A stretch of 64,000 nucleotides of DNA from Ctenosaura bakeri (GCA_948474755.1 CAOLHI010001837.1:62001-126000), one strand, 5' to 3'. Positions 30,719-43,711 are shown, numbered from the stretch's first letter. The notes: a model not told the origin generated them from the letters alone. Program-made: numbers and translations.

Positions 30719-31435
30719 GGAAATCAGTTGTGCATATATGTAGTTTTGTATTCTTACTTTGTTCTGAATAATTAGCCAGCAAAATTATTCTCTTTATAAA
30801 GATAGCATTGCCTATCATTGATTATTTATGCTTTTTTTTCTATGAACCTTTCCAGTCATCCTGTGTTTCATGCAGTCAACTATAAACTTGATCCAGATGC
30901 CATAGATCACCTGGATCTTTCTGAGAAGGTTAGCCCCTTATGAAATCTAGTCACAATGTGGGCAAACTTTTCATCATGTCTTCTCAGGTAGTTCTGCTTT
31001 CTAGCAGTTGCATGAAAGCTATTGTGCAATAGAAATTTGGTGATTTTGCAGTCCCCCAAACTCCCAAGGACATCCCCGAAGCTCCCAAAACATTTTCCAA
31101 AAATAGTGTGGAAGGAAAAATCACCCTATATAGACTTATAATTACCTAAACTGCTACAAAAACATGCCAGTTGGGGTCAATTTGTCCCCCATTATCCAAA
31201 ACGCCCAAACCCTGAGAAAAAGCCAAAGAAGAAAGGTCATGGGGGCAAGAGAGTAAAACCAGAAGTGACTTGAAACCAGAAGTGCCCTCTGTTCCGTGGA
31301 CAATTGCTGACTCCTGTTTTACCATTAAGATTCGCTCGACCACAGACTTGGCTCTACCCTGGTGAATAGGTGAGAGAAAATGGTGCCAGCCCCCTCAGCT
31401 GTTCCTCTTGAGCCCTCTTGTCCTTTACAAGCAAG
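30719..31435. other. No gene seen
   Basis: Single-copy sequence; no assignable element. Confidence 0.45.
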
Positions 31436-31439
31436 GTAG

Positions 31440-32314
31440 TGTTATCACAGTTCTGACATGCCCGGTGATAGCACTAGATATCCTTTGATATCAAACTTAT
31501 TTGGCCTTCACTTGACCTTTCTCTGCCACCCTGCTCCACGTGTTTACAAGGGCCACCAGACAAGCACGTAAACAGGCGCGACCGGTAATGGTTGGACATT
31601 CCAATCCCCACTTAGGCAGGCAGATTAATGCCACTCCATTGCTTCAGGGACCATTTCTCGTAGACACACCTTGCTTAAGCGTGACTTTACACAAAGACGC
31701 ATGGCCCTGAGCCGGCACCCTCTCAATGCTGATCCATTTGCATACTGGCTACACTATTGTCATCCAGCGCTAAGCTAATCATGTAAAACCTGACCTTTTC
31801 CAACGCTTTTGTCCTGCTCCAAATTTCCTTTGTTCTCACTGAGCATGGCATGGCCTGTAGGCACAATCCACCCTATAAAAGGTCCCCGATTCCGAGTCCA
31901 CCTCGGATCGCTCTGGACTTCCATGCCGCCTTGCTGTCGTTCGGTCTGATGAGCTCCCCTTAGCGAACCGCGCTGAGCTTTCTTCCCTGCAATCCTCCAC
32001 TTTTCTCCAGGACTATGAGATAAGGTATCATCACCCATTTCCCCCGAAAACTCTCATTTCTATTTCCTAGTTAGCTGTGTGCTTGTGGTGTCTTTTTCTG
32101 TTGTTTGTCCTTTAATAAAGCTATCATTTTTACTATTTTAAAACTGTCTGACTGCTCTTCTGACCTGACGCTGTATACATAGGGTTACAAGATCCCTGCT
32201 AAGTTACCCTGCCTCTCTTTAGCTTAAGAGAGTGCTTGAGTTAATTTCCCCATCTTGTGTTTTTATTTGGTTATTTGGGCATCCCTCCCGGGACCCCCAG
32301 AATACAGGGTAACC
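31440..32314 (+). mobile_element. Solo LTR of an endogenous retrovirus (copy A), 875 bp
   Basis: Starts TGTTA and ends GTAACC (expected TAACA), flanked by a 4-bp direct repeat GTAG (31436-31439 and 32315-32318). Homologous along its length to the inverted copy at 39409-40258. Promoter-like order within it: TATA box 'cctataaaagg' near 31872, a GC-richer R region, and polyadenylation signal 'aataaa' near 32113. A 4-bp duplication fits gammaretrovirus-like (class I) elements. No gag, pol or env lies beside it, so it is a solo LTR left by LTR-LTR recombination. The 87-codon minus frame inside (31775-32038) is chance. Confidence 0.88.
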
Positions 32315-32318
32315 GTAG

Positions 32319-34163
32319 GGCCTAGGCATAAGGTCCAGACAGTATAAAGACCAAGTTGGGAGGGTTCAAGTGTTACAATTAGCAAGCGTTGTGTGCCTAT
32401 TCTCACTGGTTGCCAGTTTGTACATGGCTTGATGGGGTTTAGGCAGAGTGTCTATTTATAGTGACTTCCTGTTTGTTTTATGACACCCTCTCTCTTCCTA
32501 TAATACTCAAAGTTGCAGTCATTTTTTCTCTTCTCTCTCTTTCATCTATAAGATCATTTACTTGATTATGCTAATGTATTTGTGAATAAAACTTTTATAT
32601 ATTTTTACATACAAAGAAGGTTAAGCTTTTTCTGCATATGTGTGTGGGTGAGCATGGACTAGTTCTTGTTCAGCTTCTGTCTTGCTAATTTTTTACTCTG
32701 CTTGAGGGATCCACTACTATCACTCACATTTCCCAACATCGAGGGAAGGGTAATCCAAAGGCAAAGTCAAAGGCTCTCCCGGACTAAGCCTGAAAGGAAC
32801 CCAACAGAGCAGGGATTAAGAAGGTGCTACAGGACTGGAGTGCATCTCCAGACATTGCTGGCAACAACATTCCTTGCCAGAACTGAGAAATATAGAGCTC
32901 CAGGTACATATCACTGCAGGTTCTCCTTATGAAGAGGACTTTGTTCAGAAGGAATGCATTACTGGGAAGTATTTGCAAGCAGGAAGTCCTTTGAGTAGCT
33001 ACTAGCCTTCCTTGTGTTTTCAACTACTAGCAATCACTAGCACTGTGGTTTACCCTGGCTCAGGCTCAGAAATACCACTCTCCAGCTCTTAAAAATGGAG
33101 TTTGCTATCTCCTCTTCTGAAAGTCCACAGTCTTCAAGAGTGGCCTGACTCATTGCAATCAGATACAGAGAGCTGTGTATTCTTTAGAAGGGATGACACT
33201 TCTAGCCACATAGCATGTCCTGCACTCCATGAATTAACTGTCACCTGTCTGCTCTGGTGTGGTAGAGAACACTATTCCATCACTATTGTTAAAAAACAAA
33301 CAAACTCAACTACCATTACTAAACATAGAGTGAAGGAAGACACCAATTTATTCTGTACTTAAGGGAGCAAAACTTTTTGAGTCAGCCATAGCTAACAGCT
33401 TTGACTTTTTAAAATAAAGAATGGGATTTAAATATGAATCTATACTAAGAAAGAAATGTGTTTGTCTGCATGTCCATCTCCACTTGAGTTCAAGACTGTG
33501 ACACCTAGACACCTGAAACAATGGTGACTGGAAGGTTGTGCACTTCAGCATTATTATTTTTTTATTGTTATTTAATTTTAATTAATTTATATCTCTCTGT
33601 AGCCTGCAGTATGATTTTCAGGCACTAGGTGGCAGACTTCTGTAACCAACTAAGAGGTAGTCATGTTACCAGAGGGATTCTAGACAGTTCCAGTAGGCAA
33701 AAAAACACTACTGGGAGTCACTGTTCCTTCCCTCTGTAGGGACCAGGAAGTTCCTTTCGCAGGTAAAAGTTTGAGTAAAAATTAAGAGAGAGAGAGAGAG
33801 AGAAAAGGTGCTGTGCTGCTGCTGCCTGGTAATGGGGTTGGAAAGGAGTGACCAGAGGAAAAGACCAACAAGAACCAGCACAGAGGTAGAGAAAGACTAG
33901 AAAGGAAAAGAGCAGATGGATAGAAAAGAGAAAGAAGAAAGAGCACCTGGGTGACTGCATGGGTGAGGGAAGATAAAGATACTTAGCTAGACAGGAAAAA
34001 AATTACATTACTTATCTCTGTAGTAGAAAAAGGCAACTTAGAATGGATTAATAGGTGAAAGGGAAGGAAGGCTGGCTGGAAGAAAGAGCACCTAGATGGA
34101 TGAGATGTCAGGGTGGGTGCTAAGGGGTTTCTGAGCCATGCAAAGTTGAACACTTCTGCTAGT
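32319..34163. other. No gene seen; single-copy DNA, (AG)n tract
   Basis: (AG)n microsatellite at 33785-33803, within a purine-rich stretch to ~33960. A possible LINE 3' scrap at 33552-33620. The 88-codon frame at 32666-32932 and others lack domains. Confidence 0.45.
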
Positions 34164-34360
34164 GTTGCTGTTGTTGTGTGCTTTCAAGTCGTTTCTGACT
34201 TATGATGAACTTATCATGGGATTTTCTTGGCAAGATTTGTTCAGAGGAGGTTTGCCTTTGCCTTCCTCTGTGGTTGAGAGAATGTGACTTACTGAAGGCG
34301 GGTTTCCATGGCCAAGCAGGGATTCAAACCCTGGTCTCCAGAGCCATAGTCCAACACTGG
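34164..34360 (-). mobile_element. tRNA-derived SINE (copy 6)
   Basis: Reverse orientation: tail complement 'gttgtgtgctttcaagtc', body 'gttcagaggaggtttgcc', head complement 'gattcaaaccctggtctcc' (box B) and 'gccatagtccaacactgg'. Confidence 0.9.
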
Positions 34361-36742
34361 TAGTAAGTAAATGAATACCAAGTTCAAAAATCACCTTTTG
34401 AGCTCCAAACTCAACTTTTGAGTATTATATGAATGACAGGAGTTTCTCTCTGGACCTGCAAATTGGTTGGGAAGTGCATTTGAGCATATTTAAAGTACCT
34501 TATGTTTACCTTTGAAAAACTGTAAGCTCCATAGAGCAGAAATCTGTCCTCATCTACTCTGGAAAGCTCTGCACGTTGATAACATGACATAAATAATGAA
34601 AGTACAGCTGCTTCCCAAACATGTATTAAAAGTTATGGTGTCTGGTTCAATAAGCCTGTCTTAGGTCTCCAGACAATCTTCATCAGTAGAACTTTTCTTC
34701 TTTTGCAAATCAACAATGGTTTCCATTTTAGTGTGAATTCCTCTCAGTTGTAAGTTATAGGGAACTTGCTCAGGGGTCAAAACAGTCCTCAGAATCTGCT
34801 GCTCAAATATTCAGATATAGTTATGATTGCTGACCTGGTGGCAAAATGGCCCTTTTCCTGTACCAACGCTAAATGACAGTATGGAGGAATTCCAGCTACG
34901 CAGACAAGAATGAAGTCTTCCAAAATACCCCATTCCATTCCATCTTCCTTTCAGTCATTTTCATTTCCCCTGACCTATCCAGCATTCTGTGACCAGTGAG
35001 TACATTTAGTCCTCATTAGACCATTTGGAGTTTTCCCCAATAGTTCCCATGCTGCTCCAATTTGGTGATGAGCGGATATTTCTATAAACTCTGAGATTTC
35101 CCTGTACCAACAATACTTCCATCTTGTGTTCCACTTCACACTTGAATAATAAGTTTGATATTAATTTGTGGGATTAGTAGGTAACCAAAAAAAGAAGGCA
35201 GGAAGTTTATATGCAGGAGACCACTGTTGAGAATGCTTCCTTATGCTAAACTCAGGGAATTGCTGCTTGCAAAGATGGAACACCATCTTTTGATCTATGT
35301 TTGGTGTCCTTCTGTTCTGGCAAAGTGATACAATATGTGAGTGATTCTTTATTATTTTTCTTTTATTTCCTGCCTTATTTCGCCCATGAACTGTGTGTTG
35401 ATTTACATGTATCTATTACACGCCTATGAACGGCTGCTCGCTCTCCAGGCTATGCATGATAATTAACTCTTATGCCCATGAAATGCATTCGCTTGTTACT
35501 GAGTATAGGTTAATGTTTTACAGTTGAATAAAAGGGGCTTCTGACCTCTTCATTTAGATGAGATGGGGGTGCAGCCATCATTAATGCAATCAGCAGCTCA
35601 TAATGTGGGATTTATTAGGACTGCTGAAGCAACTGTCATACATTTGAGACATGCTACGAATATTTTAGTGTCCTTATCTCCTAAAAATAGATTCTTCCAG
35701 GCTTGATGCATTTCAGAGAAAGATGGCTGCAGTTTGTCATTGTTTTATGGGGATAGGCACTGCCTTAGACCAATAGAATGACTTGGTATATCTGGTTTAG
35801 TATTGTTTACACTGACTGGCAGTGTCTTTCCATGGTTTCAGACAGGAGTTTTTCCCATCCTACCTGGATATATTGCACACTGAAGCTGGAACAATTTTGC
35901 ATACAAAGCATGCCTGCTGCCTCTGCCAATGAGCAATCAAGTTATAGTGTTTTTCTTATGCAGTCCATGATGGGCAGCCCTGGGGCTTACTACTCAGAAG
36001 AAATTAGCAAAACGGAAGTAAATACTATTTGTGAAATGCAAAATAATCAAAGAAATGATGAAATATTGTCATCCAAGGGCCAAAAAAATCTGACAAATGT
36101 TTGCTTTGATTATTGTGGTTGTGACAGTAGTGTATAAAAATATTCAAGTCAGCACTACATAGTTGCCTAGCTCAAGAGGCAAATTCTGGCATATTTGGCT
36201 GTTAATTATCTCTTTCTTCAGTCTGATTACCAAGGCTGGCTCAAGATGTATCAGTGTCTGAGGCAAAGGACAAAATGGTACCCCCTCTTCAGTTTACATA
36301 CAGAAAATTACAGGTCTGGAAGTTAATTCTTACTTCAACAGTACTGATGAAACAGCATGTTCCACCAGATCCAAGCTCAGAATGTTGATGTTTGCAACAG
36401 CAACAGCAAAACACCTGTAAGAAAGCATATAAGTCCATTAATTTTGCATTTAAATCCATTTATTTCTTTAAAAAAAACCATACACAATTGTAATCAAGAA
36501 ATGTAATAAAAATAAACCATAGATTCATATATCCATTTGTACTTAATAAAATACTTGATGCTGAAATTAATAATTATGAACACACTGTCATGCATGTATG
36601 GTTTGTTAATTGTGTTTAAAATACTTTTAAAGCCCATTTGGACTTGGTGAGTTACATTTGGAATAATTAGTACTGCACTGAAATCTTCCTTAACCATCAC
36701 AAAATTAGAACTCAATTTAACAGTAAAAGCAATGTCATGTAG
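34361..36742. other. No gene seen; contains a repeat-poor candidate conserved block
   Basis: No assignable repeat except a hAT-like scrap at 36228-36300 ('ggctggctcaagatgtatc', 'gcaaaggacaaaatgg'). The 119-codon frame at 35778-36137 has no recognised domain. The block at 35385-35665 is described separately. Confidence 0.4.
35385..35665. promoter_or_regulatory. Candidate conserved noncoding element
   Basis: Repeat-free and rich in homeodomain-type ATTA/TAAT cores ('gataattaact', 'atcattaatgcaatc', 'cataatgtgggattta'), with well-kept mixed-complexity sequence. This is inference from texture only; conservation cannot be measured here. Confidence 0.25.
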
Positions 36743-36928
36743 AAGTAATGTACTATTGGATGTTGGAGTAGGAGCCTGGAAACCAGGGTTTGAATCTCTG
36801 TTCAGCCATGGAAACCTAAACCTCAGAGGAAGGCAAAGGCAAACCCCCTCTGAACAAATCTTGCCCAGAAAACCCTGTGATAGGCTCATCTTAGGGTTGT
36901 CATGATTTGAAGACACATAACAACAATG
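36743..36928 (+). mobile_element. tRNA-derived SINE (copy 7), internally deleted
   Basis: Box B 'aaccagggtttgaatctc', then a jump from 'catggaaacc' straight to 'taaacctcagaggaaggc', removing the 'gggtgaccttgggc' part. It continues 'gcaaaccccctctgaacaaa' to the tail 'gatttgaagacacataac'. Confidence 0.85.
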
Positions 36929-36948
36929 TAATTACTATCAGTAATTCT

Positions 36949-37362
36949 GGCCCTTTCCATGTGATAATGGCATCCTGGCATGGGGATGTGAGAAGAGTGT
37001 GACCACGACAATGCTTCTGCATGATGTTATTGCGGTCCCACCCTTCTCACATTGCCAGCCAGCGTGATCGCAGGCTATATCATTGATGAAGAAACTCCGT
37101 CAATGACCCCAATCACATGAACCTTCTGTTGCAGCTGGCGATGCACAAGGGCCAGAAGTGCGATCTACATACTTCCTCCCCTCCTGCAGCATGGGGAGAA
37201 GGTCAGCTGCAGTCCGAAAGGATGGAGCACGTCCCTCGCGCTCCCTTTCGCAGGCAGCCTGTTATGTGCAGAGAGAAGTGTTGGGAACATGCTCCCATCC
37301 CAGCAGAGGTGCTGCCAGGATTATGATGGGATGATGCAGGACAGCCTCATGCAGAAAAGACC
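36949..37362. mobile_element. Longer GGCC-ended MITE (414 bp)
   Basis: Left end 'ggccctttccatgtgata'; right end complement of 'catgcagaaaagacc'. Rather GC-rich interior. No clear 3-bp duplication survives ('tct' against 'acg'), so the limits are less sure than for other copies. The 69-codon frame inside is chance. Confidence 0.6.
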
Positions 37363-39404
37363 ACGGACCTCCTGGTTTCCTCAGGTATGCCTGCAAATTC
37401 TACATATTGGGTCCCTCCAGCTTCTTATATAGAATAGCAGCAGAACACTTTCCTTTGTCTCTCCCCTTTCTGCAGCTAAATCCTGAAATTATTCCTCTGT
37501 AAATAGAAGCAGTATGAAGCAAAAGTATTCCTCAGTGCATTTTAGAATCCACAAGTGAAACTTTGAAAAGAAGCATGCATGGATACTCACATATGCAAGC
37601 TTAGGTGTGAAGACCAAAAAAGACAGCCCTATGAATTATGTTACACCAGAACAACTTTTTAAAAATATAGTTTAAAGACACTGGCTCTTGCTTTGACAAG
37701 CAGTTTTTCCCCTAACAGATGATGGTCCTGGCTTAAAAAAAAAACCAAATGGATATTTGCATAGGAGAAATTTGTGTTTAATTAACTATAAAATTGCTTC
37801 AGAATGGTATTTGTTTTTTACTTTAAAATTTATTCTAGTAGTCGTGCTTTTTTGGGAGAGTGTAGAACATGGCATGGTCCTCTAGGGAACAGTATGACTG
37901 ACAGCAGCCATAGTGTTGCTTTTGTGGATAATGCCAGTTACATTACAGGCAAGATGGCTGTCTCCAGGAAGTGGCCATGAGCAAGAGAACTGTGTCTGCT
38001 GCCTGTCTGGCTTCGTACAAAAGTCTAGTGTGATTTCTATGTAGCAATGTGTTCTAACTCTTCTGAGTTGTTTTTTGGACACCGTTGGATTCATTCCCTA
38101 GAGAGAAATTTCTTATCCTCTGGGTAACACTGGCCCAACAATTATTTTCTAATAATAGACCTATGTGTCCTCTATTACACATGTTAAATATTTGTTTGCT
38201 TCCTTTGGCATTTCTGGGGGTTTAGACCTCATGAATAAGTCAAAACATAAAAATCAAGAGATATGAGAGCTTTTAAAATATGTCTAGTTAGAATTAAGCT
38301 TCAATAAGGTCTCACTCTTCAGGAAGTATGTATATTACTGCAGTCTTAGTCCCAGGTACATATAAGATTTCAGCAATCACAAAGCAGTCTCCTATATGTG
38401 TTATAGAGAAATTGACCTTGCTCCCAGGTAAGGACATGTAAGATTGTATCTTTAGCACAGATTATGAGTTATATTCCCTACGTTTAAAAAAAAAAATTGA
38501 TCATATAAATTTAGAAGCATTCACACATAGCCTGGAACCATTATGCTGTTATTCATATCAAGAGGCATGTATTTCAGTTCTGCATTCACCTCAGTTCTGT
38601 GGACGTTTACTCAGAAGGCAGCTCTACTGAGTGGGTCCCACTGGAGTGAATGTCTATAGGGTGGAGTTGCATGTAAGGGGATCAGACCCAAGAGAGGCCA
38701 GAGTTCCAGGTCAGCATATAGCCTCAGACAGCAGATTTGGTGCATTGCAAAAGGACAGAAAATTGTTATTGAGTTTATTGTTGTATTTTTACTGCCATGG
38801 AGTAAAATGGGGAAAATGGGTTTCTTTGTTGGCCTGAAATGCCAAAAGAACTTGACTGCCCATGGCTTCTAAATACTTAGGGGAGGCTTATTTGCTGGCA
38901 TGTTTCAGACAGCAAAATGTTTTGGGCAAAGCCTGACACTGGCATCCTTAATAGCTGCCTCAAAATGGAATTTCGATCAATTGTAGTTTGCATAGTACCT
39001 TATCTATAGTGATCTGTAAGATGCAGGAGCCCTGTCCCCCTCTACGTCTGGGTATGAATGATGTTAACATGGGATCTTATACTTGCTAAAATTAACTATG
39101 GTGCTTAAGACAGTATACTCTGGGATCCACTGAAAATAAACATTTTAAACAATTCACAAGAAGATCAAGTCACCATCTGTTTCTCTCATCCACTGGTGGG
39201 AAACCTGAGAAGTATTTGTATCCTACCTGTATTAAAACAGCTGATCTGTATTGTGTGAAACACATGCTTATGTTTGCTTCCTCAAAAGCAATTCTGTTTA
39301 GTTCTTTGGGATTTCCTTCTTTACAATTGAGGTCAGGTTCTGACATGTTCCTGAAATGGTGGTGACAGGGGGAGCTATATACAGCCTATATATTACAGCC
39401 TATA
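37363..39404. other. No gene seen; single-copy DNA
   Basis: A decayed copy of the 'tactcagaaggca..actgag' dispersed repeat lies at 38585-38690. A-runs at 37736-37743 and 38487-38496. No coding domain. Confidence 0.45.
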
Positions 39405-39408
39405 CATA

Positions 39409-40258
39409 TTTTACCCTGTATGTTGGGGGTCCCGGGAGGGGCGCCCAAATAACCAAATAAAAACACAAGTTGGGGGAATTTAACTCGAGCACTCTCTCGG
39501 CTACACGGGAGGCAGGGTAACGTTAGCAAGGATCTTTAACCCTATGTATACAGCGGTGGGTCAGAGAGCGGCTAGGCAAGGTTTTCAAAGTAACAAACAA
39601 TATTTTATTAAAGACAAGAAACACGCAAGACAAAACATAAACTAACTAACTGAGAAATAGAAACGGAGAGCTTTTTCGGGGAAGGCAATACAACACCTGG
39701 TCTCGTAGTCCTGGAGAGAAGCGGGGTTTCAGGGAAGAAAGCTCAGTGGGGCTCACTGAGGGGAGTTTCCTTAGACAACCAGCAGCAAGGCGGGATGGAA
39801 GTCCAAAGTAGTCCGAAGACCATTTGGAAATGAGGGGTATTTATAGGGGAGTTTGTGCCTACCGGCCATGGCATGCCAGGTGAGAACAACGGGAGTTTAG
39901 AGCTGGATAAAGGATTTGGAAAAGGTCAAGTCTGCATGATGAGCTTAACGCTCGACGACAATAGTTTGGCCAGTATGTAAATGTCCTGTCTAAAAGGACT
40001 AGTTCGGCTGAGAGCCGTGCAGCTATTGTAAGGTTTGCAGTGGGAAGTTCCCTGAAGCTACAAGCGAGGCTTGAGTTGCTGGCCTCAATAGGGTCTGGAA
40101 TGTAAAACCATTAGCGGCCGCACCCTGTCCGTGCTTGTCCAGAGAACCTTGCAAACACGTGGAGTGAGTTGGCTGGAGAAAGGTCAAGCAAAGGCCGAAT
40201 TGTTGATATCAAAATGATATCTGGGGTCCTCACCAACAGTGCTGTAGCTGGAGTAACA
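39409..40258 (-). mobile_element. Solo LTR of the same retrovirus family (copy B), inverted, 850 bp
   Basis: On the minus strand it starts TGTTACTCC at 40258 and ends GGGTAAAA at 39409, flanked by a 4-bp direct repeat 'cata' (39405-39408 and 40259-40262). It shares with copy A the blocks 'ccacgtgtttgcaagg', 'ggtaggcacaa', the TATA box 'cctataaatacc', 'gagctttcttccctg', the 'aataaaa' signal, 'ctgtatacatagggtta' and 'tccctcccgggaccccc'-type ends. Substitutions and small indels separate the two copies, so they are independent insertions rather than one element's LTR pair. No internal viral genes are present. Confidence 0.88.
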
Positions 40259-40262
40259 CATA

Positions 40263-42579
40263 TATACAAACTATATGCACTTTCGTAATAGGATTGCCAG
40301 GTCTCAGGGCCTTTCTCCTCTCCTCAGGCTGAAAGGGAGAAATCTCAAGGAGAGAGCACTATCTTGAAAAGTAGCTATAGGTATATTCCTCATTTGTTAG
40401 AGCTGGAGTTTTTAAATTGAACTGCATAGTCTTCAGCTATAGTATTCTGGACCGTGCTTAATGATCTCATCAGGGACAACCTTGTGTGATATCATCAGGC
40501 CTGCCCTAATGTCACTGAAGGAATCATCCCTATGTCTCAGGTTTGGCCCCTGAAAGTAGATTAGACCAGGTATAAGAGAAGAGAAGGTTCCTGAATGTTA
40601 GCTGCTGTGTATAAGAGGAAAATGCAGGTTTGTCACTTGAATAACAAGTTGTATCCATCGATATGGACACCTAGTGGCATGTGTAGGTGTGGGGAATGAT
40701 CGCTGAAAGATGAGAATACAGAATCATCCTCCTTTTCTAATTTAAAAGGGCTTATGGAGGATTTTTTTAAAAAAACACAAGATTCATAGAATCAGGGAGT
40801 AGGAACCTACATAGCTTATAAAAGTAAACCAGATCAGCTACATCTTCAAAAAGAGATTTAATTGGGGTGTTTGGGCAACTCCTGGGTTAGCTGAGAAGAA
40901 GTAGGTGACAAAATTGGAGACAAATGGGATTTCATGTTTTTCAAGTGAAAAGTTTATTGTTTGTTTGTTTGTTTTATTTTATTTTATTTGTTTATTTTAG
41001 TCTTTGGATAACAGGTAAGTTGCAAGATGGGTAATCAAGAGTATCCAAAGGTATGTGAAATAAACCCCACATCTTCAGGCTAGGGATGGAGAATAACAAG
41101 ATGAATCTGAAGAGTTTTTTCCTCCATCCTTCCTGTTAGATGTCATGAAAGCAGGTAAATCTCGCTCTGTGGATTTAAAAGATGAGAGCTAAGTGCTAAG
41201 ACAGTTCTCCTAAGACAGTTCTCCTTTCCCTTTCCCTTGTAATGGGGAAGTTGATCTTTGGACTAGAGGTTTAAATGAAAGCAATTTAAAAAGACCAAAA
41301 AACTGATGTTATTATAGTGCATATGTCTTTTTAATGTATTTTCTGGAAAGCTGCTATGACTTGCGCCCAGGGCATGTAATTACAATCCGTATGGGGCCAT
41401 CTCTCAAGACAATTCACATGTGGTTTGCAAGCACCACTCTCCACCACCACAGGAGTGCTTTTGAAGAGGCCCTCCCTACTGAAACTTATAATGAGTGTTT
41501 ATTGGGGCCTGTTTATAAATGAATGATCTTGAATGGAGGTGGGGTGGCAGTTCAGGCTGCCAGAGCCACTTCTCCTTGATCTTGCTGATAATGGAACAGA
41601 GTGAATAATCTGGAGATGATTTATGTCAATAGCCTGTTTGCCTGCCTGTGTAGTATTTGTCATTATACCACATTTTCCATAGATTTGTTCATAATTTTTT
41701 TCCTTCTGTTATCTTTAAATTTATTGCACACTGAGGCCGTAAACATTTCAAATGTGTTTTGTATGATTTATAGTCTGATCCCAGCCAATGGGGCGACTTT
41801 GGCTGAGATCCAGGTTCTTTGGCTTAACTGGGTTGTGAACTGGACTGCCCATTTTTATTGGACAGGTTTGTCAATTGGCACTCTCCCAGCTTCCTGATTA
41901 CATGGATATGTAAGCGGTTCAACTCTATGTGTAACTGCACAGGGGAAGGATTTAAAATATTTTATCTCCAAATAATTTTTTTCATATTCTCCCCACCATC
42001 ACCACCATCCAGGCCTTCTGAAAGTGAGAAAAACTTTTGAGTTTCCTTTGGTGCTTAAATCAATGGATTTATTTCTGTAGACTCGATTAATGAGTTTTTC
42101 TATGTATTCCTACTGGTGACAAATTGCTGTTACAGCTGATCTTGCTTGTTCGAAAACTCCTTGGTCTTAGGAGCTGTTGAAGCAATGTTACCTATTGTTA
42201 GAGCGTCTCAGAGAATTCATTCATACTTGTAGGCTTGATTATTTGTATGCAGCTGCCATGTTCGACCATTGTAGTGATGGTGTTATTTCACGAAATTGTT
42301 TACATGGAACCCAAAAACCTACCTGGTTCTGAAAGGCATGATTTCTCATAATGTATGCCTGTGGCGTATCACTTCATCCAGATGAAATGAACAAAGTCTA
42401 GAACCTAGTAAAGTCTTGACAACATCAAATGACACTGGAGAACTATACAGTAAGCTTTCCTAGGGCAGAGCTAGAATGTGGGATAGTTCTGATGTAATGC
42501 AATGACAATCCACAGTTAATTTAGATTCTGAACCAACTCTGTCCAACAAATAATGTTTTATAGCAAGATATGAGCAATA
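40263..42579. other. No gene seen; AT-rich single-copy DNA with candidate conserved blocks
   Basis: An AT-rich simple tract of TTTG and TTTTA units lies at 40955-41000. The blocks 41590-41930 and 42095-42310 are repeat-poor and AT-rich. Frames of 60-98 codons have no recognised domains. Confidence 0.4.
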
Positions 42580-42995
42580 GGCCATTTCTGCACTTTAATG
42601 GTTCCGCTGACATCTCATCCTGATCCCAGCAGTGCCTTTGCTAGGATGGGAACGCGACAGGAACACTTCCCTCTGCACCTGGCTGGCTCCCTGCAGAAGG
42701 GACCACGAGTGACACACACCTGCCTTCTGCAGTGCAGTTGGCCTCTTTCCCATGTTGCGCTGGGAAAGGAAGTGCATGATTGCTTTTCTACCCCTTCCGC
42801 ATGGCCAGGAGTGATGGGAGCATTGCATGATCGTGAGTGCTCAATGGATTTTTTCCATTAAGCAAATATCCCGCAATCACGATGGGTGAGAAGGGATTGT
42901 CAGTGGGACTGTGACAACTTCGTGAGAAAGCACAAACCATGAACTGCAGCCATTGCATCCCCATTGCAGGACTGTGCTGCCATGTGGAAATGGCC
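42580..42995. mobile_element. GC-rich GGCC-ended MITE (416 bp) with ATA duplication
   Basis: Ends 'ggccatttctgcac' and complement of 'catgtggaaatggcc', flanked by 'ata' at 42577-42579 and 42996-42998. The interior is GC-rich, with internal inverted repeats around 'gcatgatcgtgagtgc' and 'cgcaatcacgatg'. Frames of 69-87 codons inside are chance. Confidence 0.82.
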
Positions 42996-42998
42996 ATA

Positions 42999-43711
42999 GT
43001 CTGAAGCTAGTATACAACCCAAGTTTAAGCAAACTATGGTTTGTCATCAGGATCTAGCAAAGTATTTTGGTCTGTGTGAGCCATCCCTGAATGTTTTGGA
43101 GGACTGGACCAAGCCTGAAAAATCTGGGGTGTGTATTTGGGGTTTTTTTGCGGGGGGGGGGAGTTGTGGATTTTTTTTGAGGGGGTTGTCTTTTGAATGC
43201 CCAACAACCCTGGAAGTGAGGATGCAATTTCATCATGTTTTCACCCCTCTCTGAGCTATTTTAGCCCCAGAAGAGGGTTTTTTTTTTCCTAACAGGAAGT
43301 GACCTAGAAATTTATGTTAAGATTTGTTTAAACTAAATGAAATAATTTAAAATTAAGCTTCAGTAAACTTGTATTTAGGGTTTTTTTTTTTCTGTCTTGG
43401 AACGGTAGGATGCCCTTAGGGGTCATACATACAAACAGGGAAGAAGGCAGAAAAATACTATTAAAAGATGACTTTCATTGAGTTGTTCCATCAAAACATG
43501 AGTCTCACTTCACCATTTTAAATGATTAATTATATGCAGCAAATTGAGCTCTGGTTCAGCAATCAGACTCTCCCCTATTCCATAATAGCACTTGGTTGTG
43601 TTATTTTCAAGGTATTAGATGCCTTTTAAACCATTTGTCCATTTATTTGTAGCCTTATTAATACCAATGCAACAGAAATGCAAATATTCCAGAGATTTGG
43701 AGGGGCGTATT
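42999..43711. other. No gene seen; G- and T-runs
   Basis: Mixed homopolymers at 43142-43190 (T7, G10, T8, G5) and T-runs near 43279 and 43381. The two overlapping frames at 43036-43254 arise from these. Confidence 0.5.

Noticed and set aside
34655..34705. Another hammerhead-like core on the minus strand ('actgatgaagattg')
   Set aside because: No GAAA box or convincing stem follows; probably coincidence or too decayed.
35778..36137. 119-codon plus-strand frame
   Set aside because: No recognised family, no exon signals that I could support, and AT-rich noncoding texture around it.
31440..40258. One provirus with two LTRs
   Set aside because: The LTRs are in opposite orientation, have different target duplications, and enclose no viral genes.
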